Positions 1-6,921 of a stretch of 64,000 nt of DNA are shown here, in pieces. Made by a program: the position numbers and the translations under genes. Below the pieces are notes generated by a model that worked only from the letters and a program-made list of their open reading frames with translations, had not been told where the DNA came from and did no database searches. Every line of letters begins with the position of its first letter. Position 1 is the first letter of the stretch. Source of the stretch: CBDHFN01 sp965262605 (lineage in GTDB: Bacteria > Pseudomonadota > Alphaproteobacteria > JASGCL01). Location of the stretch: positions 558,001 through 622,000 of the forward strand of contig CBDHFN010000003.1 of NCBI GenBank assembly GCA_965262605.1, in the 5' to 3' direction.

Positions 1-1
1 C

Positions 2-538
2 ATATCGGATGCAAAATTATTGAAAAATTTTGATATAATTGAACCTTATTATTATCGCCCCATGATGGTGGTTTATAATATTAATAATAATAAAACTAAA
101 TTATCGGAATTGGCAAGGGGGGCAATGGGCACAGTTAAAGGCAGTTATGCCGAAGCATTCACCCGCAAAAACCTAGATAAAATTGAAATTCCTTATATGC
201 CGAAATATACTTACCGAATTACGCCTTCGGGTTTTCGGGAATTAGATTCCATTGACCAAGCTATTAAAATAATGGCAGATAAAGAACAAAAAGATATGGA
301 GACTATCTTGATTCCTTCGTTTGATGCCCGCGCCGCGATTTACAAGGGTGCAGGTTTACGCATGTTTCCTGAACCCATATATAGTGAACCCGTGGTGGTA
401 ATAAGCGAAAAAGGCGATGTTGAAGTTGTGAAACAAATTAAAACCGCGATTACGCGCCTAAGGGATAGTGGCGCTTTGGCGCAAATTTCTCGCAAATGGT
501 TTGGTGAGGATATATCTAAACCCAAAGAATTAAACTAA
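2..538 (+). CDS. Amino-acid ABC transporter substrate-binding protein (family 3), 3' part only
   Basis: The reading frame is already open at the left edge of the window, so only the C-terminal ~178 residues are visible; the TTG at 20 is probably internal. The sequence resembles the second lobe of periplasmic family 3 solute-binding proteins. It has a stretch like 'dii.pYyyrPmmVvy', a G-S-Y-A-E segment typical of the ligand-binding loop, and an amphipathic C-terminal helix with 'LRDSGALAQISRKWFGED'. Such proteins deliver polar amino acids or similar small solutes to an inner-membrane ABC importer. No permease or ATPase gene follows, because the next gene is convergent. The substrate cannot be told from the fragment. 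Confidence 0.75.
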   Translation: MSDAKLLKNFDIIEPYYYRPMMVVYNINNNKTKLSELARGAMGTVKGSYAEAFTRKNLDKIEIPYMPKYTYRITPSGFRELDSIDQAIKIMADKEQKDMETILIPSFDARAAIYKGAGLRMFPEPIYSEPVVVISEKGDVEVVKQIKTAITRLRDSGALAQISRKWFGEDISKPKELN

Positions 539-549
539 ATTGCAAAAAT

Positions 550-1674
550 TTATTGCTGCGGGAATAAAAATTCGCGCCCTAATTTTACCGAATATTTATC
601 ACCATATTGAATAATATCGGCGGTCGCGTAAGTTTCTTGCCATTTATCAGGTAAATAAGACCCCGTGCCAATAACATCAATGGGGGCGCGGGCGATGCCC
701 ATCACGCGGCATTTTTCGGGGTTAAAGCCACTTGACGCTACGATTCTTGTTTGGTTAAATCCTGCTTCGTCGAGGTTTTTGCGTAAATGCCAAATCGCCG
801 CGGCGGATACGCCCGGTCCAATTAAATGTTTTAATTCTTGTTCGGATCTATAACCCTTAATCGCATCTGGACAATTTTCCAATAAAATTTGATATGATTT
901 GCCGCTATCCAAGCCCTCGCAATATCTGCCACCAATAGTATCAAGGCGAATGGATAATTTATTTTGGGATTGTAAATTTGAAAATTTTGCGCAAACTTCC
1001 AAAGAATCGGTGATTTCTTGCCCAAAATAATCAACCAAAATTGTTATGGGTGAATTGGGGAAGGTTTGATGATAATATTCACAGGCTTTAAGTGTAGATC
1101 CCGCATAGCCAACCAAAGCGTGCGGCATCGTGCCTAAACCTTGGCTATTGCCAAAAAAATGCGCCGTCCAATCAGTCGCATTACCGATAAAACCCACGGC
1201 ATTTTGCTTGCGTTTGGCGCGCATTGAGCCAACCGATGCGGCATATGCCATTAATTCCATCATTTCATTACCCGCACAATGCCTTGCGTCCATGGCAAGA
1301 AATTGCGTTTTTGGCAAATCCGAACACATGGAATACGCATTATATGCCGCGACACATGCCGGTCCAATTTTTTGTAATAATAAGGTTTCCAATTCAACCA
1401 AATGCGCAAAACTGCCGGAAAAATACAACATTGGCTCACCCGCGCCGACAAATTGCGATTCTTTATATAAAAGTTCAATGGTAATTTTCTGTCCCATAAA
1501 TTTTGCTTGCTCTTCAAGCCAGTCAACGGCTAAACGCGGGGCAAAAACAACGGGACGACGCATAAATACCGCATATTTAACTTTAACATCGCCGAATTTT
1601 TCAACAATTGCCCGTGTTTTTTGAAAATAACTATCGGTTAATTGCTGCACAGAAGGGGGGATTGCTTGTTTCAT
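550..1674 (-). CDS. Nicotinate phosphoribosyltransferase family protein
   Basis: This would convert nicotinate and PRPP to nicotinate mononucleotide, the Preiss-Handler entry to NAD. The 374-residue product carries family features: an early 'QQLTDSYF' segment, a central 'ILVDYFGQEITDSL' strand, 'SIRLDTIGGRY', and a C-terminal phosphate-binding part 'IVASSGFNPEK...DVIGTGSYLP'. The frame stays open upstream to 1794, but those extra residues (MPNHLLIPFI...) look like translated intergenic DNA and would overlap the divergent gene, so the Met at 1674 was chosen. NadD, the next enzyme of the route, is encoded at 32.4-32.9 kb. It is shorter than many PncB proteins, and a quinolinate-type or nicotinamide-type relative is not fully excluded. 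Confidence 0.8.
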   Translation of the reverse strand: MKQAIPPSVQQLTDSYFQKTRAIVEKFGDVKVKYAVFMRRPVVFAPRLAVDWLEEQAKFMGQKITIELLYKESQFVGAGEPMLYFSGSFAHLVELETLLLQKIGPACVAAYNAYSMCSDLPKTQFLAMDARHCAGNEMMELMAYAASVGSMRAKRKQNAVGFIGNATDWTAHFFGNSQGLGTMPHALVGYAGSTLKACEYYHQTFPNSPITILVDYFGQEITDSLEVCAKFSNLQSQNKLSIRLDTIGGRYCEGLDSGKSYQILLENCPDAIKGYRSEQELKHLIGPGVSAAAIWHLRKNLDEAGFNQTRIVASSGFNPEKCRVMGIARAPIDVIGTGSYLPDKWQETYATADIIQYGDKYSVKLGREFLFPQQ

Positions 1675-1782
1675 ACTGGTAATATACCAAATAAAAACAA
1701 ATAAATCTATAAAAAAATCTAATATACTGCAAATAGGCATAATTTTTGAATGGTTAATTATATTAATAAAGGGTATTAATAA

Positions 1783-2502
1783 ATGATTAGGCAATTATTT
1801 GGTAAATTAGCAATCATGGGCACGGCAATTTTATTGGCGATTATGCCCATATTTTCGTTCGCCCAAGTTTCAAATGGCGCGGCAAAAGTCCAATTACCCA
1901 ATGATAAATATAAAAATTATGTTGATGAACGCAAATTGAATGTTTATCGCTCCTATGGTTTTCGTGATTGGTATTTTGGCTTAAATTTAGGGTATTTAAT
2001 TGCGCCATCAGAAAAATACACGATTCAAAATCGCGCCATTAATACCAAGGCAAATAATGGTTTTGCCCTTGATTTTAATGGTGGCTTTCATATCAGCCGA
2101 TTTTTTTCCATGGGATTATCGGTTGATGTCGCAAGATTTAGTTCGGTTGCTTATATAGGCACGGAAAAAATTGGCGATATAGATGGGCAAAGCATGAATT
2201 TTACACCAGTTTTAACATTCTGGCCCATTGGCAATGACCAAAAAATTTATTTACCCTTTGTGGGCATTGGGCTTGGGCAAAATTTTACCAAAAAAACTTA
2301 TAGCCCCAAAATCGGCACCCCTGTTAAAGCCGAAGATATTGGCGAATCGGGCACTGTGTTAAAATTAAATTGGGGTATTGATTTTTCATTAGACCCTGCC
2401 ATCAGAGTTGGTGTGCGCCATGAACATCAATTTTTAGATTTTTTGAAACAAAATAATAAACAAGTTGATATTTTCGGAATTTCTGGCACTGCGGATTTTT
2501 AA
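1783..2502 (+). CDS. Putative outer-membrane beta-barrel protein
   Basis: The 239-residue product starts with a clear Sec signal peptide (MIRQLFGKLAI...IFSFA, cleavage probably after the Ala of 'SFA-QV'). The rest alternates short amphipathic strands with glycine- and asparagine-rich turns. Examples are 'WYFGLNLGYLI', 'FALDFNGGFHI', 'FFSMGLSVDVARF', 'YLPFVGIGLGQNF' and 'AIRVGVRHEHQFL'. The protein ends in Phe, as many OmpA/OmpW-type barrels do. It is preceded by AAAGGG nine bases before the ATG. It ends two bases before ispDF, so the two are probably co-transcribed. No specific family is recognised; the role could be structural or a small porin. Confidence 0.6.
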   Translation: MIRQLFGKLAIMGTAILLAIMPIFSFAQVSNGAAKVQLPNDKYKNYVDERKLNVYRSYGFRDWYFGLNLGYLIAPSEKYTIQNRAINTKANNGFALDFNGGFHISRFFSMGLSVDVARFSSVAYIGTEKIGDIDGQSMNFTPVLTFWPIGNDQKIYLPFVGIGLGQNFTKKTYSPKIGTPVKAEDIGESGTVLKLNWGIDFSLDPAIRVGVRHEHQFLDFLKQNNKQVDIFGISGTADF

Positions 2503-2504
2503 CC

Positions 2505-3653
2505 ATGCGCGTGGCGGTTATAATTACAGCAGCAGGAAGCGGACAGCGATTCGGCACAAGCACCCCCAAGCAATTTTTTGAAATTAACCACCGCAGTATT
2601 TTAGAATATGCCGTCTTATCGGCGCATCAATGCCCCGAAATTGATGAAATAACCCTTGTTTTACCTGATGAAGTCATGCCAGATTGGGCAAAATTTTACC
2701 CAAAAATTCGCCATGCCATAAAAGGTGGCACAACAAGGCAGGAATCCGTCAGGTTGGGATTGCAAAAATTAGCCCAAGACCCTGCGGATATTGTTTTAAT
2801 CCACGATGGCGCGCGACCATTTGTGCCGCAAATTCTTTGGCAAGAATTAATCAATGCTTGTCAAAACCATGATGCTATTGTGCCCATATATGCCATCAGC
2901 GATGCTTTAAGACAAAATGGCGCATCATTACCCAAAACGGATATTATTCACCGCGTGCAAACCCCGCAGGCTTTTAAATTTTCGGCAATTATCCAAGCGC
3001 ATCTTAATAATATTCACCAAGAATTTGCCGATGATGCCAGTCTTTATCAGCATGAATTTCACCAACCAGTTGCCGAAATTCAAGGTGATTGGGCGAATAT
3101 TAAAATTACATATGCCCATGATGCAGAATTTGCAAAAAATTGGCTGGATAAAAATAATATTTATATTTCCGCCAATGGTTTTGATGTGCATCAATTTAGT
3201 CAAACTCAAAATGCCGATAATTTTATTATGTTAGGCGGAGTAAAAATTCCCCATGCCACAAATTGCATTGGGCATAGCGATGCTGATTGCTTGCTCCACG
3301 CGTTAACTGATGCAATTTTAGGATTGGTTAGTGCGGGCGATATTGGCGTGCATTTTCCGCCCAGTGATGCCCAATGGCGTGGGGCAGAATCAACAATTTT
3401 TCTTAACGAAGCTTGTAAAATACTACGCATCAATGGCGGGGAATTACTGCATGTAGATTGCACTATTATTGGTGAAACTCCAAAAATTACCCCGTATCGC
3501 GCCCAAATTCAACAAAGAATGGCTGAAATTTGCCAATTAAATTGTAATCGTGTCAGTATTAAAGCCACGACAACCGAGAAATTAGGATTTTTAGGTAGAA
3601 AAGAAGGAATCGCTGTGCAAGCAACCGCTTCGGCGCGGATTTTTATAAATTAG
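2505..3653 (+). CDS. ispDF: Bifunctional IspD/IspF (MEP pathway cytidylyltransferase and cyclodiphosphate synthase)
   Basis: This fused enzyme covers two steps of non-mevalonate isoprenoid synthesis. It forms CDP-ME from MEP and CTP, and later cyclises CDP-ME 2-phosphate to MEcPP. The N-terminal IspD half has the nucleotide-binding 'AAGSGQRFG...PKQF' and 'IHDGARPFV'. The IspF half starts near residue 220 with 'NGFDVHQF' (Asp and His metal ligands), then 'GHSDADCLLHALTDA', 'DIGVHFPPSD' and 'TTTEKLGFLGRKEGI'. All key motifs of both halves are visible, and the 382-residue length is normal for the fusion. IspDF fusions are characteristic of alphaproteobacteria and epsilonproteobacteria. The last 11 bases overlap the convergent desaturase gene. 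Confidence 0.95.
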   Translation: MRVAVIITAAGSGQRFGTSTPKQFFEINHRSILEYAVLSAHQCPEIDEITLVLPDEVMPDWAKFYPKIRHAIKGGTTRQESVRLGLQKLAQDPADIVLIHDGARPFVPQILWQELINACQNHDAIVPIYAISDALRQNGASLPKTDIIHRVQTPQAFKFSAIIQAHLNNIHQEFADDASLYQHEFHQPVAEIQGDWANIKITYAHDAEFAKNWLDKNNIYISANGFDVHQFSQTQNADNFIMLGGVKIPHATNCIGHSDADCLLHALTDAILGLVSAGDIGVHFPPSDAQWRGAESTIFLNEACKILRINGGELLHVDCTIIGETPKITPYRAQIQQRMAEICQLNCNRVSIKATTTEKLGFLGRKEGIAVQATASARIFIN

Positions 3654-4503
3654 GCTCGTAAATAAGCCCTTGGGCGGGCGTAAAAATATGGTTTTGGAAA
3701 ATTTGCCAATATGATTGCCTTACATAACCATGATTTAATTGCCCATATTCCGTGCGATTTTTTTTATATTCATCGGCGATTAAATACCATGGCATTTTCG
3801 GATGCTGATGATGGACAATATGAAAATTATTATTTAAAAATAATTGCCCCCAAAAACCATAATCTTCAACGGCGATAATCCGCCCATTAGGGTCAGTGTG
3901 CAAGCGATGTTCCATGAAAGAGCGCACAGAAATTAATGAAACAGCAAAATAACTGGCAATAAGAAAAATTTCAATCGGAAAGTTATACCGGGCTAAAATC
4001 ATAAAAAAAACGGCAAAAACTAAAAAATGGCAAGCTGTATTAAACCAATATTTTGAATGCCCGAACATTTGCCGATAATGATGAATGCCCCCCAATAGCG
4101 GATTTAACAGCATTCTGCCCCAAATATATTGATTAATCATTAAAATTTTTTTACTAAACCATGATTTTTTTTCGTAATCGCTTAAATAATTAAAAAAACT
4201 TTCGGGATCTTTGGTGGGGTGGGTTAAATTATAATCATTATGATGGATTAAATGCAATCGTTTAAATTGTTGATAATTCCAGATGATTCCAAATTGCAAC
4301 CAGCCTAAAATATCATTAACAAGCCGTATATTCGTTGGGTGACCATGCAAAATTTCATGCTGCAAGCTTAATTGTTGCGCGATGCACAGGGTTAATATTG
4401 GTAATATTATATACCAAGGCAAATTACCGCCAAAAATATATAATATAATTTCAATAAACCATATTAAAATTATTAAAAATAAAGTTCGCCATTCAATTAT
4501 CAT
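3643..4503 (-). CDS. Membrane fatty acid desaturase / hydroxylase family protein
   Basis: This is a membrane-bound diiron enzyme of the fatty acid desaturase superfamily. The three histidine boxes are present: HEILH at residues 49-53, HLIHH around 84-88, and HIVHH near residue 230. They lie between hydrophobic segments at about residues 6-45 and 145-185. The length of 286 residues is short but normal for compact bacterial members. Some of these act on fatty acyl chains and others on carotenoids or other lipids, so the substrate is unknown. It is followed head-on by ispDF, overlapping it by 11 bases. A strong hairpin separates it from the FTR1 gene upstream, so it is probably transcribed on its own. 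Confidence 0.8.
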   Translation of the reverse strand: MIIEWRTLFLIILIWFIEIILYIFGGNLPWYIILPILTLCIAQQLSLQHEILHGHPTNIRLVNDILGWLQFGIIWNYQQFKRLHLIHHNDYNLTHPTKDPESFFNYLSDYEKKSWFSKKILMINQYIWGRMLLNPLLGGIHHYRQMFGHSKYWFNTACHFLVFAVFFMILARYNFPIEIFLIASYFAVSLISVRSFMEHRLHTDPNGRIIAVEDYGFWGQLFLNNNFHIVHHQHPKMPWYLIADEYKKNRTEYGQLNHGYVRQSYWQIFQNHIFTPAQGLIYEPNL

Positions 4504-4521
4504 GATATTCTTTCATATTAC

Positions 4522-4566
4522 CAAAATACCCAAGTGATTTCACATAAATCACTTGGGTAAATTTTG
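4522..4566 (-). terminator. Strong hairpin between ftr1 and the desaturase gene
   Basis: A perfect 14-bp stem (4527-4540 with 4546-4559, core AAGTGATTT/AAATCACTT) closes a 5-base loop. It is extended by an outer CAAAAT/ATTTTG pair. It lies about 45 bases after the FTR1 stop codon and 20 bases before the desaturase start. That position suits a terminator for the Fur-controlled gene. The same core hairpin recurs at 6460-6512 and 46559-46611, so it is also a member of a dispersed repeat family. Confidence 0.65.
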
Positions 4567-4608
4567 ACAATATAATTAATGTTTTTGCAAAATAATGCAA
4601 GTCAAAAA

Positions 4609-5379
4609 TTAAGCTTTTCTAAGAAAATTGCGTGTCCATAGATTGCGGCTGGCAAGATAAAAGAAAGGCACAATCATCATGGCAAAAGTTATATATTCGC
4701 CATATTCACCCTCTGGGGCGAAATCTTCGGTAACAATATGCCAATAATCATTGTCAATAAAGGGTATTGCGGAAACTTCGGTAAATTCATGAAACGCCAT
4801 AAATACAAGCTGGACGGCAAATAATGACATAAATATCGTTGAAGCTTGAAAAACAATGCGCATTTCGGATTTGCGCCCATATCTCACCCAGCTATATGCG
4901 ACAACAAATGCGCCAACCATGCCTAAAATACTGCCGACCAAGACCGAAGTATCTTGATGATATTGCACTAAGCTTACTAATATAGCCGCAATTTCAACGC
5001 CTTCACGCACAATTAAAATAAAACACGCCGAAAATACCGCCATAAAAGCAAATTTTTTGCCCTTGTCAATCGCCGATTTTAATTCGTTTTGAATAATTTC
5101 CGACATTTTTGGACCATATCGGCACATATGATAAGTGCAACTTGCAACTAATATAGCCGAAACCAATGCCATTGTGCCTTCCCAAATTGGGCTTACACCG
5201 CCTAAATAATTAAATATTGCCCCTAAGATTAACGATGCAGCAATCGCTGAACTTGAGCCAAGAATCAAGGCATTAATTAATAATTTTTCTTGGGTTTTTT
5301 TTATAAAAATCCAAGCAACTGCAATAATCATAAGGGTTTCTAAACCCTCGCGTAGAATAACTAAGAACGAATCAAGCAT
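4609..5379 (-). CDS. FTR1-family high-affinity iron permease
   Basis: This inner-membrane permease is related to yeast Ftr1 and bacterial EfeU. It has 256 residues and about seven hydrophobic segments. Two signature REGxE iron-binding motifs are present: REGLE at residues 10-14 and REGVE at 125-129, each inside a predicted helix. These acidic motifs pass Fe3+ across the membrane, usually after Fe2+ is oxidised by a partner ferroxidase. No efeO or efeB gene lies beside it, but a periplasmic multicopper oxidase is encoded at 61.2-62.6 kb. A perfect Fur box sits 32 bases upstream of the start, so induction in iron shortage is very likely. A hairpin at 4522-4566 ends the unit. Confidence 0.9.
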   Translation of the reverse strand: MLDSFLVILREGLETLMIIAVAWIFIKKTQEKLLINALILGSSSAIAASLILGAIFNYLGGVSPIWEGTMALVSAILVASCTYHMCRYGPKMSEIIQNELKSAIDKGKKFAFMAVFSACFILIVREGVEIAAILVSLVQYHQDTSVLVGSILGMVGAFVVAYSWVRYGRKSEMRIVFQASTIFMSLFAVQLVFMAFHEFTEVSAIPFIDNDYWHIVTEDFAPEGEYGEYITFAMMIVPFFYLASRNLWTRNFLRKA

Positions 5380-5410
5380 TTTTTTCCTTTGTTTTATATG
5401 TTAATGATAT

Positions 5411-5429
5411 GATAATGATAATCATTATC
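5411..5429 (-). promoter_or_regulatory. Fur box upstream of the FTR1 iron permease
   Basis: These 19 bases are GATAATGATAATCATTATC, identical to the classical Fur consensus. They form a palindrome 32 bp upstream of the FTR1 start codon. Fur loaded with Fe2+ would block the promoter here. It is the only such site I found in the window, and none precedes the multicopper oxidase. Confidence 0.9.
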
Positions 5430-5467
5430 ATATCAGATATGCCATGTCAAGCATATTTTTTAATTTT

Positions 5468-5530
5468 TTATTGGCGTTTCACAGCATATTTATTGGCGTT
5501 TCACAGCTTATTTTATTGGCGTTTCACACC
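5468..5530 (-). repeat. Three tandem copies of the methyltransferase gene's 3' end (22-23 bp period)
   Basis: The string TTATTGGCGTTTCACA occurs three times, with TTGGCG starting at 5471, 5493 and 5516. The copy at 5513 is the true 3' end of the methyltransferase gene: read on the minus strand it encodes Val-Lys-Arg-Gln-stop. The other two are extra copies just past the stop. They look like tandem duplication of the gene tail. Confidence 0.85.
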
Positions 5531-6268
5531 GTGACAATAAACTAATTCAATTTCTACTTGATAGGGGTAAGATAAATTATTTAATGCCGTATGCATAAAG
5601 CGGGCTAATTTTTTGGGTTTAGGGATATTTAAATATAACCCCTCAGCCATGGATTTTAAGTCGCGGTGCATGGCTTGATAATTTTTATAATTGATGGTTA
5701 GTGTCTCGGTATCGGTAATGATAGTTTGAAACCCCGTTTTACTGAGCATATTTGCCATTTGCTCTGCTGTGGCAAAAGGTATAAATCGCGGCGAAATACC
5801 ATTATTATCGGCTAATTCTGCCTCCAAAAACAAAGATTTTAAAGCCATTAAACTATTACCAGCAGGCAGAACAGCTAAAAATACGCCATTGGCTTTAAGC
5901 ATATCATGGTAATTTTTTAAACTAGTCATTAAATTATTACATCGGTGCAAGATATTTTGCGAAATAATTAAATCAAATTTATCGGCGGCAAAAATCGGTG
6001 ATTCAGCGTCCCAAGTTATCGTGCTTTTGTTGGGAATTCTTGGGTTTTTTATTGCCACGGGGCAAGAAAATTCAAAATTTTTAATATGGGTATGGTCATG
6101 AATGCCATAACCATTGGAATGAATTAATGCGTTATTATATGCAAATATTGCGTCTGCAATGCGTTCGCTTAGCGATTGATTCGTGTAATCGTTCAAAAAA
6201 TTATCAAAACCCCCAAGATGCGCTTGATGTAGCTTTTTTAAAATAATCGCTTTTTGGAAAATATCCAT
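5513..6268 (-). CDS. NDUFAF5/BioC-like SAM-dependent methyltransferase homologue with a degenerate SAM motif
   Basis: The 251-residue protein aligns by eye with the alphaproteobacterial family related to NDUFAF5 and BioC. Its start, 'MDIFQKAIILKKLHQAHLGG', matches the usual 'Drallrrrrdraa' opening. A later 'FDLIISQNILHRCNNLMTSLKNYHDMLKANGVFLAVLPAG' corresponds to motifs IV to VI. However, the expected SAM-binding motif I (acidic residue, then GxGxG) is replaced around residues 48-56 by 'LIHSNGYGIH' with no acidic residue. Either binding is weakened or the protein has a non-catalytic role. It lies just downstream of tRNA-Leu on the same strand, and its 3' end is triplicated. In mitochondria NDUFAF5 modifies a complex I subunit; the function here is only inferred. 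Confidence 0.6.
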   Translation of the reverse strand: MDIFQKAIILKKLHQAHLGGFDNFLNDYTNQSLSERIADAIFAYNNALIHSNGYGIHDHTHIKNFEFSCPVAIKNPRIPNKSTITWDAESPIFAADKFDLIISQNILHRCNNLMTSLKNYHDMLKANGVFLAVLPAGNSLMALKSLFLEAELADNNGISPRFIPFATAEQMANMLSKTGFQTIITDTETLTINYKNYQAMHRDLKSMAEGLYLNIPKPKKLARFMHTALNNLSYPYQVEIELVYCHGVKRQ

Positions 6269-6284
6269 AAATTTCTAATATATA

Positions 6285-6373
6285 TGGTGCGGTCGGGGGG
6301 AATCGAACCCCCACTCTCGTTGCCAAGAAACGGATTTTAAGTCCGTTGCGTCTACCTGTTCCGCCACGACCGC
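6285..6373 (-). tRNA. tRNA-Leu (UAA)
   Basis: Read on the minus strand, the gene begins GCGGTCG at 6373. It pairs with CGACCGC at 6289-6295, then has discriminator A and an encoded CCA (6285-6287). The anticodon loop CTTAAAA gives anticodon UAA. A long variable arm (GTTTCTTGGCAACGAG region) marks a class II tRNA, as expected for leucine. The T arm carries GGTTCGATTCC. Length is 89 nt including CCA. Confidence 0.95.
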
Positions 6374-6459
6374 AATTAATAGGTTATTCTTAATTATCAT
6401 AATATTTGTTTTTGTCAAATAAAAAATACAAATATTTTGCTTGATTTATAAATTTTATA

Positions 6460-6766
6460 TAGTCAAAATACCCAAGTGATTTAAAATAAATCACTTGGTC
6501 AGATTTTGACTATTAAGGGGGTTGTTAAGGTTGAAGGGCAGAAATTGAATTACTTCAATTTCTATATAAAATTACCATTTGGTAATTTTATGCCCTGATG
6601 GGAATTGATTTTATCAATTTGCATTTGAAATAACCAAAAGGTTATTTCAAGCCCTGATGTCAGAGCTGTTGCGTTAGCACAGAGAAAAAATCCCCCCTTA
6701 AACTCAAAATATTTTATCCCATTAGCGATGATAATTTTTAATATTATTGGGGAATCATGGTATATA
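6460..6766 (+). repeat. Mosaic dispersed repeat, copy 1 (chain of hairpins)
   Basis: This copy starts with a nested hairpin: outer TAGTCAAAAT/ATTTTGACTA and inner CCAAGTGATTTA/TAAATCACTTGG. A conserved AAGGGGGTTGTTAAGG follows. It then has an insert not present in the 46.6-kb copy, made of three hairpins around TTCAATTTC, GGTAATTTTAT and GGTTATTTC. These are separated by GCCCTGATG. The copy ends in a block shared with the 46.6-kb copy (GCTGTTGC, TTAGCACAGAG, GATGATAATTTTTAA, GGGGAATCA). Related copies lie at 46559 (same strand) and 42484 (inverted). It fills most of the 6374-6921 gap. It contains no credible gene. Confidence 0.75.
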
Positions 6767-6775
6767 CTAATTTGC

Positions 6776-6823
6776 GTCAAGAATTAGAATAATTCTTGAC
6801 AGCTTCACGCATAATAGTATAGT
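6776..6823 (+). promoter_or_regulatory. Promoter with overlapping operator-like palindrome upstream of the DMGDH-like gene
   Basis: TTGACA (6796-6801) and TATAGT (6818-6823) are separated by 16 bp and fit a sigma70-type promoter about 100 bp before the ATG at 6922. A perfect 10-bp inverted repeat, GTCAAGAATT (6776-6785) and AATTCTTGAC (6791-6800) with a 5-bp spacer, covers most of the -35 box. This is the geometry of a repressor or activator site. The regulator is unknown. Confidence 0.5.
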
Positions 6824-6921
6824 TTAAAATTATTTATGTTTAAATAAACAAATTTGATTATTCTTTATGAATTTTTTTTTATATTATACGGGTTCAAATT
6901 CATACAGAAAAAGGATATAAA

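Noticed and set aside
1130..1624. 164-codon plus-strand ORF
   Set aside because: It is antisense to the nicotinate phosphoribosyltransferase gene and has no recognisable features.
5468..5530. Short CRISPR-like or iteron repeats
   Set aside because: The three copies at 22-23 bp spacing are the 3' end of the adjacent gene repeated in tandem, with no spacers and no replication gene nearby.
6562..6780. 72-codon minus-strand ORF in the 6.5-kb repeat
   Set aside because: It runs through a chain of hairpins and is not conserved in the other repeat copies.
6767..6921. Glycine riboswitch before the DMGDH/GcvT-domain gene
   Set aside because: No tandem aptamer-like conserved GGAGA/GGAC elements were found; only a promoter with a palindrome.
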